From: an uncultured Acetatifactor sp.
GTDB taxonomy: Bacteria; Bacillota; Clostridia; Lachnospirales; Lachnospiraceae
NCBI GenBank assembly: GCA_910584235.1
Contig: CAJTZD010000014.1
Span: 1 to 58,638, forward strand
DNA: 58,638 nucleotides
Direction of reading: 5' to 3'
In this document: positions 27,076 to 34,677 of the stretch, piece by piece
How positions within the stretch are numbered: the first letter of the stretch is position 1
How the letters are laid out: each line of letters begins with the position of its first letter
Translations under genes and position numbers: made by a program
Notes under the pieces: generated by a model
Told to the model about the DNA's origin: nothing
Databases searched by the model: none
What the model saw: the letters and a program-made list of their open reading frames with translations, nothing else

Positions 27076-27927
27076 ATGGGAATCTTATCGGGGTTAAAGA
27101 GTCTGGGACTGGGCAGCCTGGAGAATGTAAGTCTTTTTGAAGAGCCCAAGAAGAAAGAGACGGAAAAGGCGGAGCAGGCGGCCGCGCTGAAGGTGGCGGA
27201 AAAAGATCTGGTCTACGACAGATCTTTCGTCTGCCCGGTGTGTGATTGTTCTTTTACTGCCAAAATTATGAAGTCCAATAAGGCAAAGCTCCTTGGCACG
27301 GATGCGGATCTCCGGGCCAGATATGAGGGGATTGATGCGGCTAAGTATGAGGTGGTAATGTGCCCTGTCTGCGGCTATGCCGCCCTGATGCGGTATTTTA
27401 CGGGCATTACATCCGGCCAGGCAAAGCTCATCAGGGAAAAAATCAGCCAGTCCGTGCGTATCAAGCCGCACGACGGGGAGATCTATTCCTATGAGGAGGC
27501 GCTGCAGCGGTATAAGCTGGCGTTGGTGGGCGCTGTGGTAAAGCATGCAAAGACCAGCGAAAGAGCGTATATCTGTCTTAAATATGCGTGGCTTACAAGA
27601 GGGTACATGGAGAGCCTGCAGGAGGAAGACCAGCCCGATGAGAAGCTCATAGAGGAGCTGCGGGGGCAGGAAAACGAGCTTTTGGAACATGCCTATAAAG
27701 GACTGAAAGAGGCCAGGCAGACAGAGATGTTTCCCATGTGCGGTATGAATGAGGTTACGGTGGACTATCTGCTGGCTGTGCTGGGAGCCAGGTTCCAGGA
27801 TTTCGAGATGTCCATTAAACTTTTAAGCAGCATCATAACCTCCAGAAGCGCCAATCCGCGCATCAAGGACAAGGCCAGGGAGATGAAAGACCATGTAATG
27901 CGGGAGATGAAGAAGAACCAGGAATGA
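27076..27927 (+). CDS. DUF2225 family protein
   Basis: A 283-residue soluble protein of unknown role. It has a zinc-ribbon-like pair CPVC (VCPVCDCSF near residue 53, MCPVCGYAALMRYF near 98) and a helical C-terminal half with TPR-like character (YKLALVGAVVKHAKTSERAYICLKYAWLTRGY). This is the layout of DUF2225, found widely in Firmicutes. I choose ATG 27076, which follows GGAGG at 27066-27070; an in-frame ATG at 27064 overlaps that site. Upstream glnS ends 93 bases earlier without a clear terminator, so read-through is possible. Confidence 0.8.
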   Translation: MGILSGLKSLGLGSLENVSLFEEPKKKETEKAEQAAALKVAEKDLVYDRSFVCPVCDCSFTAKIMKSNKAKLLGTDADLRARYEGIDAAKYEVVMCPVCGYAALMRYFTGITSGQAKLIREKISQSVRIKPHDGEIYSYEEALQRYKLALVGAVVKHAKTSERAYICLKYAWLTRGYMESLQEEDQPDEKLIEELRGQENELLEHAYKGLKEARQTEMFPMCGMNEVTVDYLLAVLGARFQDFEMSIKLLSSIITSRSANPRIKDKAREMKDHVMREMKKNQE

Positions 27928-28057
27928 CGGGCTTAAATGAGATGATGTTGAGATAATCAGAGGCGGGAAGCTTCTCTGCGGGGAGAGGCTTCCCGCGATG
28001 CGTTCTCTGAAGAGGAGCCGCTCCGGCGCGCGGCAGGGTGCGGTACGGCATACGGAG

Positions 28058-28093
28058 AAAAAATCCCCAGGCGAAGCTGCTCGCATGGGGATT
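28058..28093 (-). terminator. Terminator of the acidic membrane-anchored protein gene
   Basis: AATCCCCA/TGGGGATT (28062-28069 with 28086-28093) with an inner GCGA/TCGC stem. On the minus strand it runs straight into a U-run (28063-28058). Confidence 0.75.
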
Positions 28094-28167
28094 GGGTCCG
28101 GCTTAAGCCTAGGACTATTCAGCCGCTCGGGCCGACGGAGCTCTGACAGCCGGATTCGGGCTGCCGG

Positions 28168-28569
28168 TCAGTTGTCTTTGATAGGAGGTTCCTCTGTGGT
28201 GCTGTCCTCGTCGAAGAATTCCTCTACGGTTTCTTCCGTGTTTTGGACAGTCTCTGCCGCCTTGGATGTGAAGTCCGCCAGATGCGTGAAGCCATCCTCG
28301 CCGGTCGAAGTCTCCTCCCCGGGAGCTTCCTCCGAAGAAGCGCTCTCTTCGGCGGAGGCTGTCTCATCCTTAGCGCCGTCCTCGGGATTTAAGGGGACAT
28401 AGCTGCGGGAATCACAGGATTTGTCCTCCTTTTCCTCGCTGAAATCATCGTAATCCTCTTCGGCGCTGTCAGCCTCTGCATTTTTTTTGCGGGCAAAATA
28501 ATATGCGGCACCGATTGCGGAACCGATTGCAGCGCTGAATACCAAAAGCTTTGCAAATTTTTTTGACAT
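28168..28569 (-). CDS. Small membrane-anchored acidic protein
   Basis: A 133-residue protein with an N-terminal hydrophobic helix (LLVFSAAIGSAIGAAYYF, about residues 8-25), a few basic residues (ARKK) and then a long, strongly acidic, low-complexity tail rich in Glu, Asp, Ser and Thr. The layout, with a Gly/Ala-rich helix and charged tail, is like YtxH-type envelope proteins of Firmicutes, but the tail is not conserved and I do not assign a family. The start at 28569 follows AAAGGAGT on the minus strand. It is divergent from the TetR regulator at 28772. Confidence 0.65.
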   Translation of the reverse strand: MSKKFAKLLVFSAAIGSAIGAAYYFARKKNAEADSAEEDYDDFSEEKEDKSCDSRSYVPLNPEDGAKDETASAEESASSEEAPGEETSTGEDGFTHLADFTSKAAETVQNTEETVEEFFDEDSTTEEPPIKDN

Positions 28570-28699
28570 AGGTGACTCCTTTCAATACAGGTTCATTTTT
28601 TCTGATAATATGATATTAATACTATTTTGCAGAATTGAAAAGAGAATATGCATAATTTTACTAAAAATTTATGATTTGCTTTCCGCCGGAGAGGAAGCA

Positions 28700-28708
28700 T
28701 GATATAAT
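28700..28708 (+). promoter_or_regulatory. Extended -10 promoter of the TetR gene
   Basis: TGATATAAT at 28700-28708 (TG, one base, TATAAT). The best -35 candidate, TTGCTT at 28676-28681, is 21 bases away, too far for normal spacing. The promoter therefore probably relies on the extended -10. Confidence 0.5.
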
Positions 28709-28771
28709 AAGCTTATTCGGGGCAAAAACAGCGGGATGGCCTACGGCCTCTGCAATAGGAGCAGTATACAT

Positions 28772-29374
28772 ATGAACAGTAAATTCTTTGATATAAAAAA
28801 AGAGAAGCAGGACAGAATCATTAACGCTGCCCTGAAGATTTTTGCCATGCAGGGATACCGCCACGGCAGCACTGACGATATCGTAAAGGAAGCGGCCATC
28901 AGCAAAGGGCTGCTCTTCCATTACTTCGGCAGCAAGGTAGGGATCTACGGCTTTGTATATGACTACAGTGTCAGATTCATGAACCTGGAGCTGCGCTCCA
29001 CAGTGAACGCGAAAGAGACAGAGCTGTTCGCGCTGATGAAGCAGATGGAATGCGCCAAGATGCATGCCATGAAAGGCTATCCGTATATGCAGCAGTTCCT
29101 GAACCGCTCGCTGGCAGAGGACTCCTATGAGGCCCTTCTCTCCACAGAGGAGAAGCGAAACGCTCTGTCGGAGACCTATGCCGCCATTGACAGCCAGATC
29201 GACTATACAGCCCTGCCCCCCTGGGTGGATGGGGAGAAACTGCGGAAGATGCTGGACTTTACCATTAAGGGACTTATGACGGAGCGGTTTCAGGACGCAT
29301 CCTTTCAGCCGGAGATGCTCTATGAGGAGATCTGCGGCTATCTGGATATGGTCAGGGGAATCGTATACAGATGA
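28772..29374 (+). CDS. TetR/AcrR-family transcriptional regulator
   Basis: A 200-residue regulator. The N-terminal DNA-binding domain is clear: KQDRIINAALKIFAMQGY, then the helix-turn-helix STDDIVKEAAISKGLLFHYFGSK. The remaining 140 residues are the helical ligand-binding domain, with no known ligand. The start at 28772 follows AGGAGC at 28757-28762; the frame is open 12 codons further without a ribosome site. The gene's stop lies 4 bases before the end of the convergent DUF6062 gene. It is divergent from the acidic membrane protein gene, which may be its target, but no operator is evident. Confidence 0.85.
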   Translation: MNSKFFDIKKEKQDRIINAALKIFAMQGYRHGSTDDIVKEAAISKGLLFHYFGSKVGIYGFVYDYSVRFMNLELRSTVNAKETELFALMKQMECAKMHAMKGYPYMQQFLNRSLAEDSYEALLSTEEKRNALSETYAAIDSQIDYTALPPWVDGEKLRKMLDFTIKGLMTERFQDASFQPEMLYEEICGYLDMVRGIVYR

Positions 29375-29378
29375 CCGT

Positions 29379-30137
29379 CTATTTGCTCATGGTATAAGGA
29401 CCGTCCGCGGGATATCCGCCCTTGAGCTTCTGCATGCCGCGCTGGATGGCGTCCTTGGAATTCTTCCAGTCCGCGTCCTTGTTGCGGTAGTCGAATTTCT
29501 CCACCATCCATGCCACGTCCTCCGACAGGCGGTTCATATTGCTTTCCATGAGAGAGAACATGGTGCTGTAGAATTCTTCTTTTGCCTTATTGGAGAGTTT
29601 TGCGTCCGCCGCCTGGCACAGATCGCCGAAATGGTGCAGACAGAAGCCCTTTCCCTCCTTTATCTTCCGGCAAAACGCTTCGTCCTGGTTCCAGAGATAG
29701 AAGAAAGTGTCCATGTACCGGGCGTAAGTATCCGCAAAGTGCTGGCAGATATAGCAGGAGGATTCCTTTTCCCGGACCCAGGCGGCGATGGGATTGGATT
29801 CGGCGGCTTTCTTAAGTTTGTCTTTCAGAGAGGCTTTTGCGGGCTTAAAACGGGCGAATTCCTTTTTCATCTCGCCTATGACTTTCTGGTAGTGGGTCTT
29901 TAAGATCCAGGCATTGCCCAAAGTATTGCCGTAGTCGAACATTTTCTGGAAATGCTGTCTGCAGAAACCGGCTTTGTCCGTCATCTCACGGATGTCCGCC
30001 TCCATATAGGAGGAGCCGCTGCCCAGCACAAAATCCAGGAGATCCTGCTCCACGCTTCGCTCAATGAAGCAGAAAGGGCACTCGTCTCCTGCGTTTACCG
30101 CATCATTTAAGGGGATGGTGTATAGCTGTTCTTTCAT
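29379..30137 (-). CDS. DUF6062 family protein
   Basis: A 252-residue soluble protein with spaced Cys/His pairs: CPFC near residue 20, FCRQH near 57, CYIC near 123 and FCLHHF near 168. The order CxxC...CxxH repeated twice suggests two metal-binding half-sites. This is the pattern of DUF6062 proteins from Clostridia; the function is unknown. The start at 30137 follows AAAGGA on the minus strand. It is convergent with the TetR gene (4-base gap). Further upstream, the FliD-like gene is divergent. Confidence 0.7.
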   Translation of the reverse strand: MKEQLYTIPLNDAVNAGDECPFCFIERSVEQDLLDFVLGSGSSYMEADIREMTDKAGFCRQHFQKMFDYGNTLGNAWILKTHYQKVIGEMKKEFARFKPAKASLKDKLKKAAESNPIAAWVREKESSCYICQHFADTYARYMDTFFYLWNQDEAFCRKIKEGKGFCLHHFGDLCQAADAKLSNKAKEEFYSTMFSLMESNMNRLSEDVAWMVEKFDYRNKDADWKNSKDAIQRGMQKLKGGYPADGPYTMSK

Positions 30138-30273
30138 GATTTCGTCCTTTCTGTGGATGTTGGGAACTGTCTGGGGACAGCTCCTTATTACCAGTGTACA
30201 ATAGTTTCCGCAGAATTGCCAGTGTGAAATCAAAGAAAAAGCCCTTTTGGCATTGGAAATGTCAGATTATGGT

Positions 30274-30305
30274 TAATGAAAAAGAGGATTCGGACGATAT
30301 ATAAT
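30274..30305 (+). promoter_or_regulatory. Promoter of the FliD-like gene, possible sigma-D (FliA) type
   Basis: TAAT (30274-30277), a 15-base spacer and GACGATAT (30293-30300) match the motility sigma-D consensus TAAA-N15-GCCGATAT at 3 of 4 and 7 of 8 bases. A sigma-A -10 TATAAT overlaps at 30300-30305, but the -35 at the right distance (TGAAAA) is poor. Either reading is possible. Confidence 0.5.
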
Positions 30306-30355
30306 ATGATAAGTATCCTTAGCAGAATTTCATCAGTGATCAAAGGAGTGATGAT

Positions 30356-31567
30356 ATGGGTATCAGTATAGATGTGGGAAATATGGGTTCGGACTATTCG
30401 TATCTGTTTCAGGGGATGACGTCCTCCGGCGGCAGTCTTGGCAATCTGAATTTTTTATCGGATTATGCCAGCATCAAGAACGGCAGCTACTCCAGGCTCA
30501 TGAAAGCTTATTACGGTACAGGACAAAGCTTAAGTACGGGCACGGGCACTTCGGACAGGAAGCGCGGCAGCAATATTCTGGACAAGATTCTGGAAGAGAA
30601 AATGCATCCGAAGGTTTCCAAAGAGGTGCAGAAAGCGAATACGAATCTGACTGCGGGGCTTTCGAGCCTGAACGCCTCTGTTGCAACGCTGCAGAATGAC
30701 AGTACTTATACGGATTCCACAGACGGTCGGAGCGCGGCGGATAAGGTTGTCTCCGCGGTGAAAGCTTATGTGACGAATTACAATAACGTGGTGACGGCGG
30801 CAAAAGACTCCACCCTGAGCAGCAAGACGGCCTATGTGGCGAACATGATGAGCAGTACGGCGGCCAATGCCGACAAGCTTTCGGAGATCGGCCTTACGGT
30901 CAATGCCAACGGGACGCTTATGCTCAACGAGGGCAAGCTGAAAGAGGCGGATATCTCCAAGGTACAGGACTTGTTCTCAAGCGAGAATATTTTGAGCTAT
31001 GGCTCTATGATTTCGTCCCGTCTTCAGTTCGCCGGCTCCGCGGCCGGCACGAACGGTACAGACAGCACGGACAACAAGACATCCTCCGCATCGTCCTCTC
31101 TCAAGGCAGACAGCCAGGCCCTTGCTTCCGATGCATTGTATCAAAAGGTAAAGGACAAGGACGGCAATGAGACGGATGAGTACGATATCAAGAAGATTTT
31201 AGCCACGGTGAAGAGCTTTGTGAGCAATTACAACAAGATGTTCGATAAGGCAGAGTCCAGCTCCAATTCCGGCGTAGTGGCGAATCTGTCCTATATCAGG
31301 GAGAAGACGGCGCGCAACGCGGATGCGCTTAAGGCTTTCGGAATCAGTGTGGACGGAAAAGGCAGAATGAAGATTGATGAGGACACGTTTAAAAAAGCGG
31401 ATATGTCCAAAGTGCAGGCATTCTTCAAGGATTATGGTTCTTCCATTGCCACCAACGCGTCCCTGGTAGACTATTATATGACCACCCAGGCGGGCGCTGC
31501 CAACAGTTATACAGCCGGCGGGACCTATCATGTACAGGGAAGCTCCCGTTATACCGGCACGGTATAA
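30356..31567 (+). CDS. FliD-like protein with duplicated hook-associated C-terminal module
   Basis: The 403-residue protein holds two copies of one module. The first is at about residues 130-215 (VVSAVKAYVTNYNNVV ... ANADKLSEIGLTVNANGTLMLNEGKL) and the second at about 280-365 (ILATVKSFVSNYNKMF ... RNADALKAFGISVDGKGRMKIDEDTF). The pattern FVxxYN ... L..iGI....G.l..de..l is that of the FliD (flagellar cap) C-terminal domain. Ser/Thr/Asn-rich linkers separate the parts. No signal peptide is seen, as for flagellar proteins exported by the flagellar apparatus. No flagellar genes are present in the window. The start at 30356 follows AAGGAG. It ends at a strong hairpin terminator. A FliD-derived protein of unknown role is the safest call. 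Confidence 0.65.
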   Translation: MGISIDVGNMGSDYSYLFQGMTSSGGSLGNLNFLSDYASIKNGSYSRLMKAYYGTGQSLSTGTGTSDRKRGSNILDKILEEKMHPKVSKEVQKANTNLTAGLSSLNASVATLQNDSTYTDSTDGRSAADKVVSAVKAYVTNYNNVVTAAKDSTLSSKTAYVANMMSSTAANADKLSEIGLTVNANGTLMLNEGKLKEADISKVQDLFSSENILSYGSMISSRLQFAGSAAGTNGTDSTDNKTSSASSSLKADSQALASDALYQKVKDKDGNETDEYDIKKILATVKSFVSNYNKMFDKAESSSNSGVVANLSYIREKTARNADALKAFGISVDGKGRMKIDEDTFKKADMSKVQAFFKDYGSSIATNASLVDYYMTTQAGAANSYTAGGTYHVQGSSRYTGTV

Positions 31568-31652
31568 GCTGTTTGCAGGAAGACGGAGATACGGTATATA
31601 GGGATGCGGATCGGCCGAAGTATTATCTGCGGGATTGGCATCCTTATTTATG

Positions 31653-31690
31653 ACAACAGAATCCACGCTTTGCGTGGATTCTGTTGTTTA
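31653..31690 (+). terminator. Terminator after the FliD-like gene
   Basis: A perfect 16-bp stem (31653-31668 with 31672-31687) with a 3-base loop. The T-run afterwards is short (TTT), but the stem is very strong. Confidence 0.7.
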
Positions 31691-31828
31691 CGCTTTGCGG
31701 CAGGCCGGGATTCTTTTGCCGGAAAACGGGCGCGGTTATAAATTTTTACATAAATGCTACGTTTTTGTAACGATTTGGAAAGAGAAATTAATTATTTTTA
31801 AGTTGAAAATGTACCGGATGCAAGTTAG

Positions 31829-31834
31829 TATAAT
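31829..31834 (+). promoter_or_regulatory. -10 element ahead of the MBOAT gene
   Basis: TATAAT at 31829-31834. A TTGAAA lies at 31803-31808, but the spacing of 20 bases is long. The rest of 31568-31870 is A/T-rich and holds only the preceding terminator and no gene beyond a possible 9-codon reading frame. Confidence 0.4.
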
Positions 31835-31870
31835 ATACAGAAGAAGAACTAATGAAAGATGTGATGATTT

Positions 31871-33301
31871 TTGGTATTTAGCAGCATAGAATTCTTGCTC
31901 TTCTTTCTTCCTATATTTTTAATAATTTACAGCATAACTCCCAAGCGAATAAAAAATATGACACTTCTGTCGGGAAGTCTTATTTTTTATGCCTATGGAG
32001 AGCTGAAGTTTCTGCCGCTTCTCCTACTGTCCATTGTGATGAATTATTTTTTCGGACTGCATCTGGGGCGCAGGGAGCAGTACAGGACAGAACAGGCGAA
32101 TGCGGAGACGGGAATAGAGAGCAGGCTTAGAACAAATAAAGTAAAAGCAAAATTGAATAAAAGGCGCAGGATTGTATTTCTTGTGGCCATTGCGTACAAT
32201 GTGGGGATGCTGGCGGCGTTCAAATACGTAAGAGGAGGGGCTTATCTGCCCCTGGGCATCAGCTTTTATACATTTCAGATGCTTTCCTATCTGATAGACG
32301 TGTACCGGGGAGACCAGCGAAAGGAGCTTTCCTTTCTGCGGTTTGCCACCTATATCAGCATGTTCCCGCAGCTGCTGTCAGGCCCGATTGTGCATTATGC
32401 AAAAGTGCGCAAAGAAATCATATCCAGGGAGTTTACGGCAAAGGGACTTCAGGAGGGGCTTAAGGTGTTCACGCTGGGGCTGGCGGCGAAAGTTCTGCTG
32501 GCGGACCGGGTGGGACTATTGTGGCAGGAGGTGCAGGTAACGGGGTTTGAGAGCATCTCCACGCCTTTGGCCTGGCTGGCGGCTATCGCCTATTCCCTGA
32601 AGATTTATTTTGATTTTTACGGGTATTCCCTGATGGCCATGGGACTGGGCAGGATGCTGGGCTTTACGCTGCCGGAGAATTTCAGGCATCCCTATATGGC
32701 CACTTCCGTCCGGGATTTCTACCGCAGATGGCATATGACATTGGGACGATGGTTTCGGGAGTATGTATACATTCCCTTAGGCGGGAACCGCAGGGGAGAG
32801 TACCGGACAGTCTGTCATCTGCTGGCGGTATGGCTCCTGACCTCGGTGTGGCATGGGAGCACGGCGAATTTCCTGGTGTGGGGGTGCCTGCTTTGGCTGG
32901 CAATCGTGACGGAAAGGCAGCTGGAGGCGCTGGGGGTGACGAGAATCCTCGACAAGGTGCCGGGGAAAATCTTCTCTCGTCTCTATGTGTGGGCATATAT
33001 TCCGGTTACATGGGTGTGCTTCGCCATTACGGACATGGAACAGCTCCAGGTCTTTTTGGGCAGGATGTTCCATGTATCGCCTGGTATCAGGGTAGCCCAG
33101 GGAGACTGGCATAAGGCTCTGATGAATTATGGCCTGCTGTTTTTCGCAGGGGCCATTGCTTCCACGCCGCTTCTGCGGAAGCTGTTTGAGCGGTTTCAGA
33201 ACAACTGGATCCTGATGGCGCTTTTGGCGGCGCTGTTCTGGGTATGCGTCTGGAGGCTGCAGATGGAGGGGCAGAATCCTTTTATGTATTTGAATTTTTA
33301 A
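31871..33301 (+). CDS. MBOAT-family membrane O-acyltransferase
   Basis: A 476-residue polytopic membrane protein of the AlgI/DltB group, which passes acyl groups across the membrane to extracytoplasmic polymers. The MBOAT core is clear: MFPQLLSGPIVHY, DFYRRWHMTLGRWFREYVYIPLGGNRRG and the catalytic His region VWLLTSVWHGSTANFLVWG. The only possible start is a TTG at 31871, because a stop codon lies 6 bases upstream in frame. The resulting MVFSSIEFLLFF matches family N-termini. The ribosome site is weak. The SGNH hydrolase 23 bases downstream is the usual partner that completes acyl transfer. Confidence 0.9.
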   Translation: MVFSSIEFLLFFLPIFLIIYSITPKRIKNMTLLSGSLIFYAYGELKFLPLLLLSIVMNYFFGLHLGRREQYRTEQANAETGIESRLRTNKVKAKLNKRRRIVFLVAIAYNVGMLAAFKYVRGGAYLPLGISFYTFQMLSYLIDVYRGDQRKELSFLRFATYISMFPQLLSGPIVHYAKVRKEIISREFTAKGLQEGLKVFTLGLAAKVLLADRVGLLWQEVQVTGFESISTPLAWLAAIAYSLKIYFDFYGYSLMAMGLGRMLGFTLPENFRHPYMATSVRDFYRRWHMTLGRWFREYVYIPLGGNRRGEYRTVCHLLAVWLLTSVWHGSTANFLVWGCLLWLAIVTERQLEALGVTRILDKVPGKIFSRLYVWAYIPVTWVCFAITDMEQLQVFLGRMFHVSPGIRVAQGDWHKALMNYGLLFFAGAIASTPLLRKLFERFQNNWILMALLAALFWVCVWRLQMEGQNPFMYLNF

Positions 33302-33324
33302 CGGACGGAATCGGGTGATGTTCT

Positions 33325-34482
33325 ATGAAATGGATAAAAAAGTGGTCCTATTTGATATTGCTGGCGGGGATGGGGATTATTTATTTTGGCTGCGTGGATA
33401 AAGGGCAGGTCTACGCAAAGACTTTTCAGGAGGTGAAGAGCTGGGTGGACAGCCGGGCATGGGGCGGCGCGCTCTTTGCCGACGGCAGCGCTTCGGAGGG
33501 GGACGGTGAAAGCGGCGCTTTGGGGGATGCAGGAGAGCCGGAAGCGGCACTGCCGCCTGACGGCGGGGCAGACAGCAGTGCCGCGGAGGAAAACCGGACG
33601 CCGGGTACGGAGGCGGGAGCTGCAGGAGCTTTGTCCGGCAGCGGCAATGAAACCGGCTCCCCGCCGGACGGTCAGCCCGGGGGAAATGACCAGACGGGCT
33701 CTGCAGGAGAGACCGGCAGCGGCCAATTGGGCGGGATGCCGGAGGGAACCGGCAGCGGCCAGCTTGGCGCAGGCCCGGAGGACGGGCAGCCAAACGGCTC
33801 CGGAGGCGGGGCTTTGGCAGGGAGCGGTTCTGGAAACAACGCAGGGCCGGGATCGGCGGAGCCGAAAGAAGTGACCTACATGACCGTGGAGGACGATTAT
33901 TTTGCGGATGCAGTGTTCATCGGGGATTCCAGGACCATGGGGATGTTTGAGTACGGCGGGCTGGAAGAGACGGCTGCTTTCTATTGCTCTACCGGGCTGA
34001 CAGTGTACAAGATGTTTGAAGCGCAGATCGTGCCCGCCGAGCAGGGGAAGATCAGCGTGGAGGAGGCCCTGCAGCAGAATGTCTTTTCCAAGATTTATTT
34101 TATGATAGGGATCAATGAGATGGGCACGGGAACGGTGGAGTCTTTCCTGGAGGCCTATCAGGGAGCGGTGGATCATCTCAGGGAACTGCAGCCGGATGCC
34201 ATCATTTACCTCCAGGCTATCATCAAGGTGACTGCGGAGCGCTCCGCGCAGGGGGACTATATCAACAATGAGGGCATCATAGCCCGCAATGAGGGAATTG
34301 CCCGGATGGCGGACAATGAGCATGTGTTCTACCTGGACGTGAATCCGCTGATATGCGATGAGAGCGGCGGAATGATTCCGGAGTACACCTTTGACGGGGT
34401 GCACCTGAAAGCGAAGTATATCGATATCTGGAAAGACTTCCTGAAGAGCCATGCCATAGCCCTGCAGAACCCGGAAAATTGA
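33325..34482 (+). CDS. SGNH/GDSL-family extracellular acyl-transfer partner
   Basis: A 385-residue protein with one N-terminal membrane helix (WSYLILLAGMGIIYFG). A Gly/Ser/Glu/Pro-rich low-complexity linker of about 130 residues (roughly 50-185) follows, then an SGNH hydrolase domain. The domain has block I IGDSRTMG, block III-like IGINEMG and the Asp-His pair in FDGVHLKAKY. With the MBOAT gene just before it, it probably moves acetyl or other acyl groups onto a surface polymer. The linker, including two similar GSGQLG units, would hold the domain away from the membrane. GGGTGA, 7 bases before the ATG, is the ribosome site. Confidence 0.82.
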   Translation: MKWIKKWSYLILLAGMGIIYFGCVDKGQVYAKTFQEVKSWVDSRAWGGALFADGSASEGDGESGALGDAGEPEAALPPDGGADSSAAEENRTPGTEAGAAGALSGSGNETGSPPDGQPGGNDQTGSAGETGSGQLGGMPEGTGSGQLGAGPEDGQPNGSGGGALAGSGSGNNAGPGSAEPKEVTYMTVEDDYFADAVFIGDSRTMGMFEYGGLEETAAFYCSTGLTVYKMFEAQIVPAEQGKISVEEALQQNVFSKIYFMIGINEMGTGTVESFLEAYQGAVDHLRELQPDAIIYLQAIIKVTAERSAQGDYINNEGIIARNEGIARMADNEHVFYLDVNPLICDESGGMIPEYTFDGVHLKAKYIDIWKDFLKSHAIALQNPEN

Positions 34483-34521
34483 GCATGCGCCCAATTCGTT
34501 CAGAGAATTTATGAATTTTCC

Positions 34522-34550
34522 TTGACGGATGGGGGCCGAAAGATTATTAT
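34522..34550 (+). promoter_or_regulatory. Promoter of the nucleobase permease gene
   Basis: TTGACG (34522-34527), a 17-base spacer and TATTAT (34545-34550). A hairpin AGAGGTTGTAG/CTGCAGCCTCT follows near the transcription start (about 34557-34585) and could affect the leader. No PyrR box or purine riboswitch is recognisable. Confidence 0.55.
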
Positions 34551-34613
34551 AATTGTCAGAGGTTGTAGTGGAACGACTGCAGCCTCTTTCCATGAGGAGG
34601 GATAGAACCTTTC

Positions 34614-34655
34614 ATGGCGGAAAAATACATAGTCAGGTGGGGGAGAACTGTCTGA
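34614..34655 (+). CDS. Possible 13-residue leader peptide ahead of the permease gene
   Basis: ATG at 34614 follows GAGGAGGG (about 34594-34601) and opens a frame MAEKYIVRWGRTV, stopping at 34655, 22 bases before the permease start. The ribosome site is as strong as that of the real gene. No regulatory codon run is evident. It may couple translation or be chance. Confidence 0.3.
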   Translation: MAEKYIVRWGRTV

Positions 34656-34677
34656 CAGATACAGGAGGAAAGAGTTC

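Noticed and set aside
27963..27996. GCGGGAAGC/GCTTCCCGC hairpin as a terminator after the DUF2225 gene
   Set aside because: The stem is strong but no T-run follows on either strand, so I do not call it.
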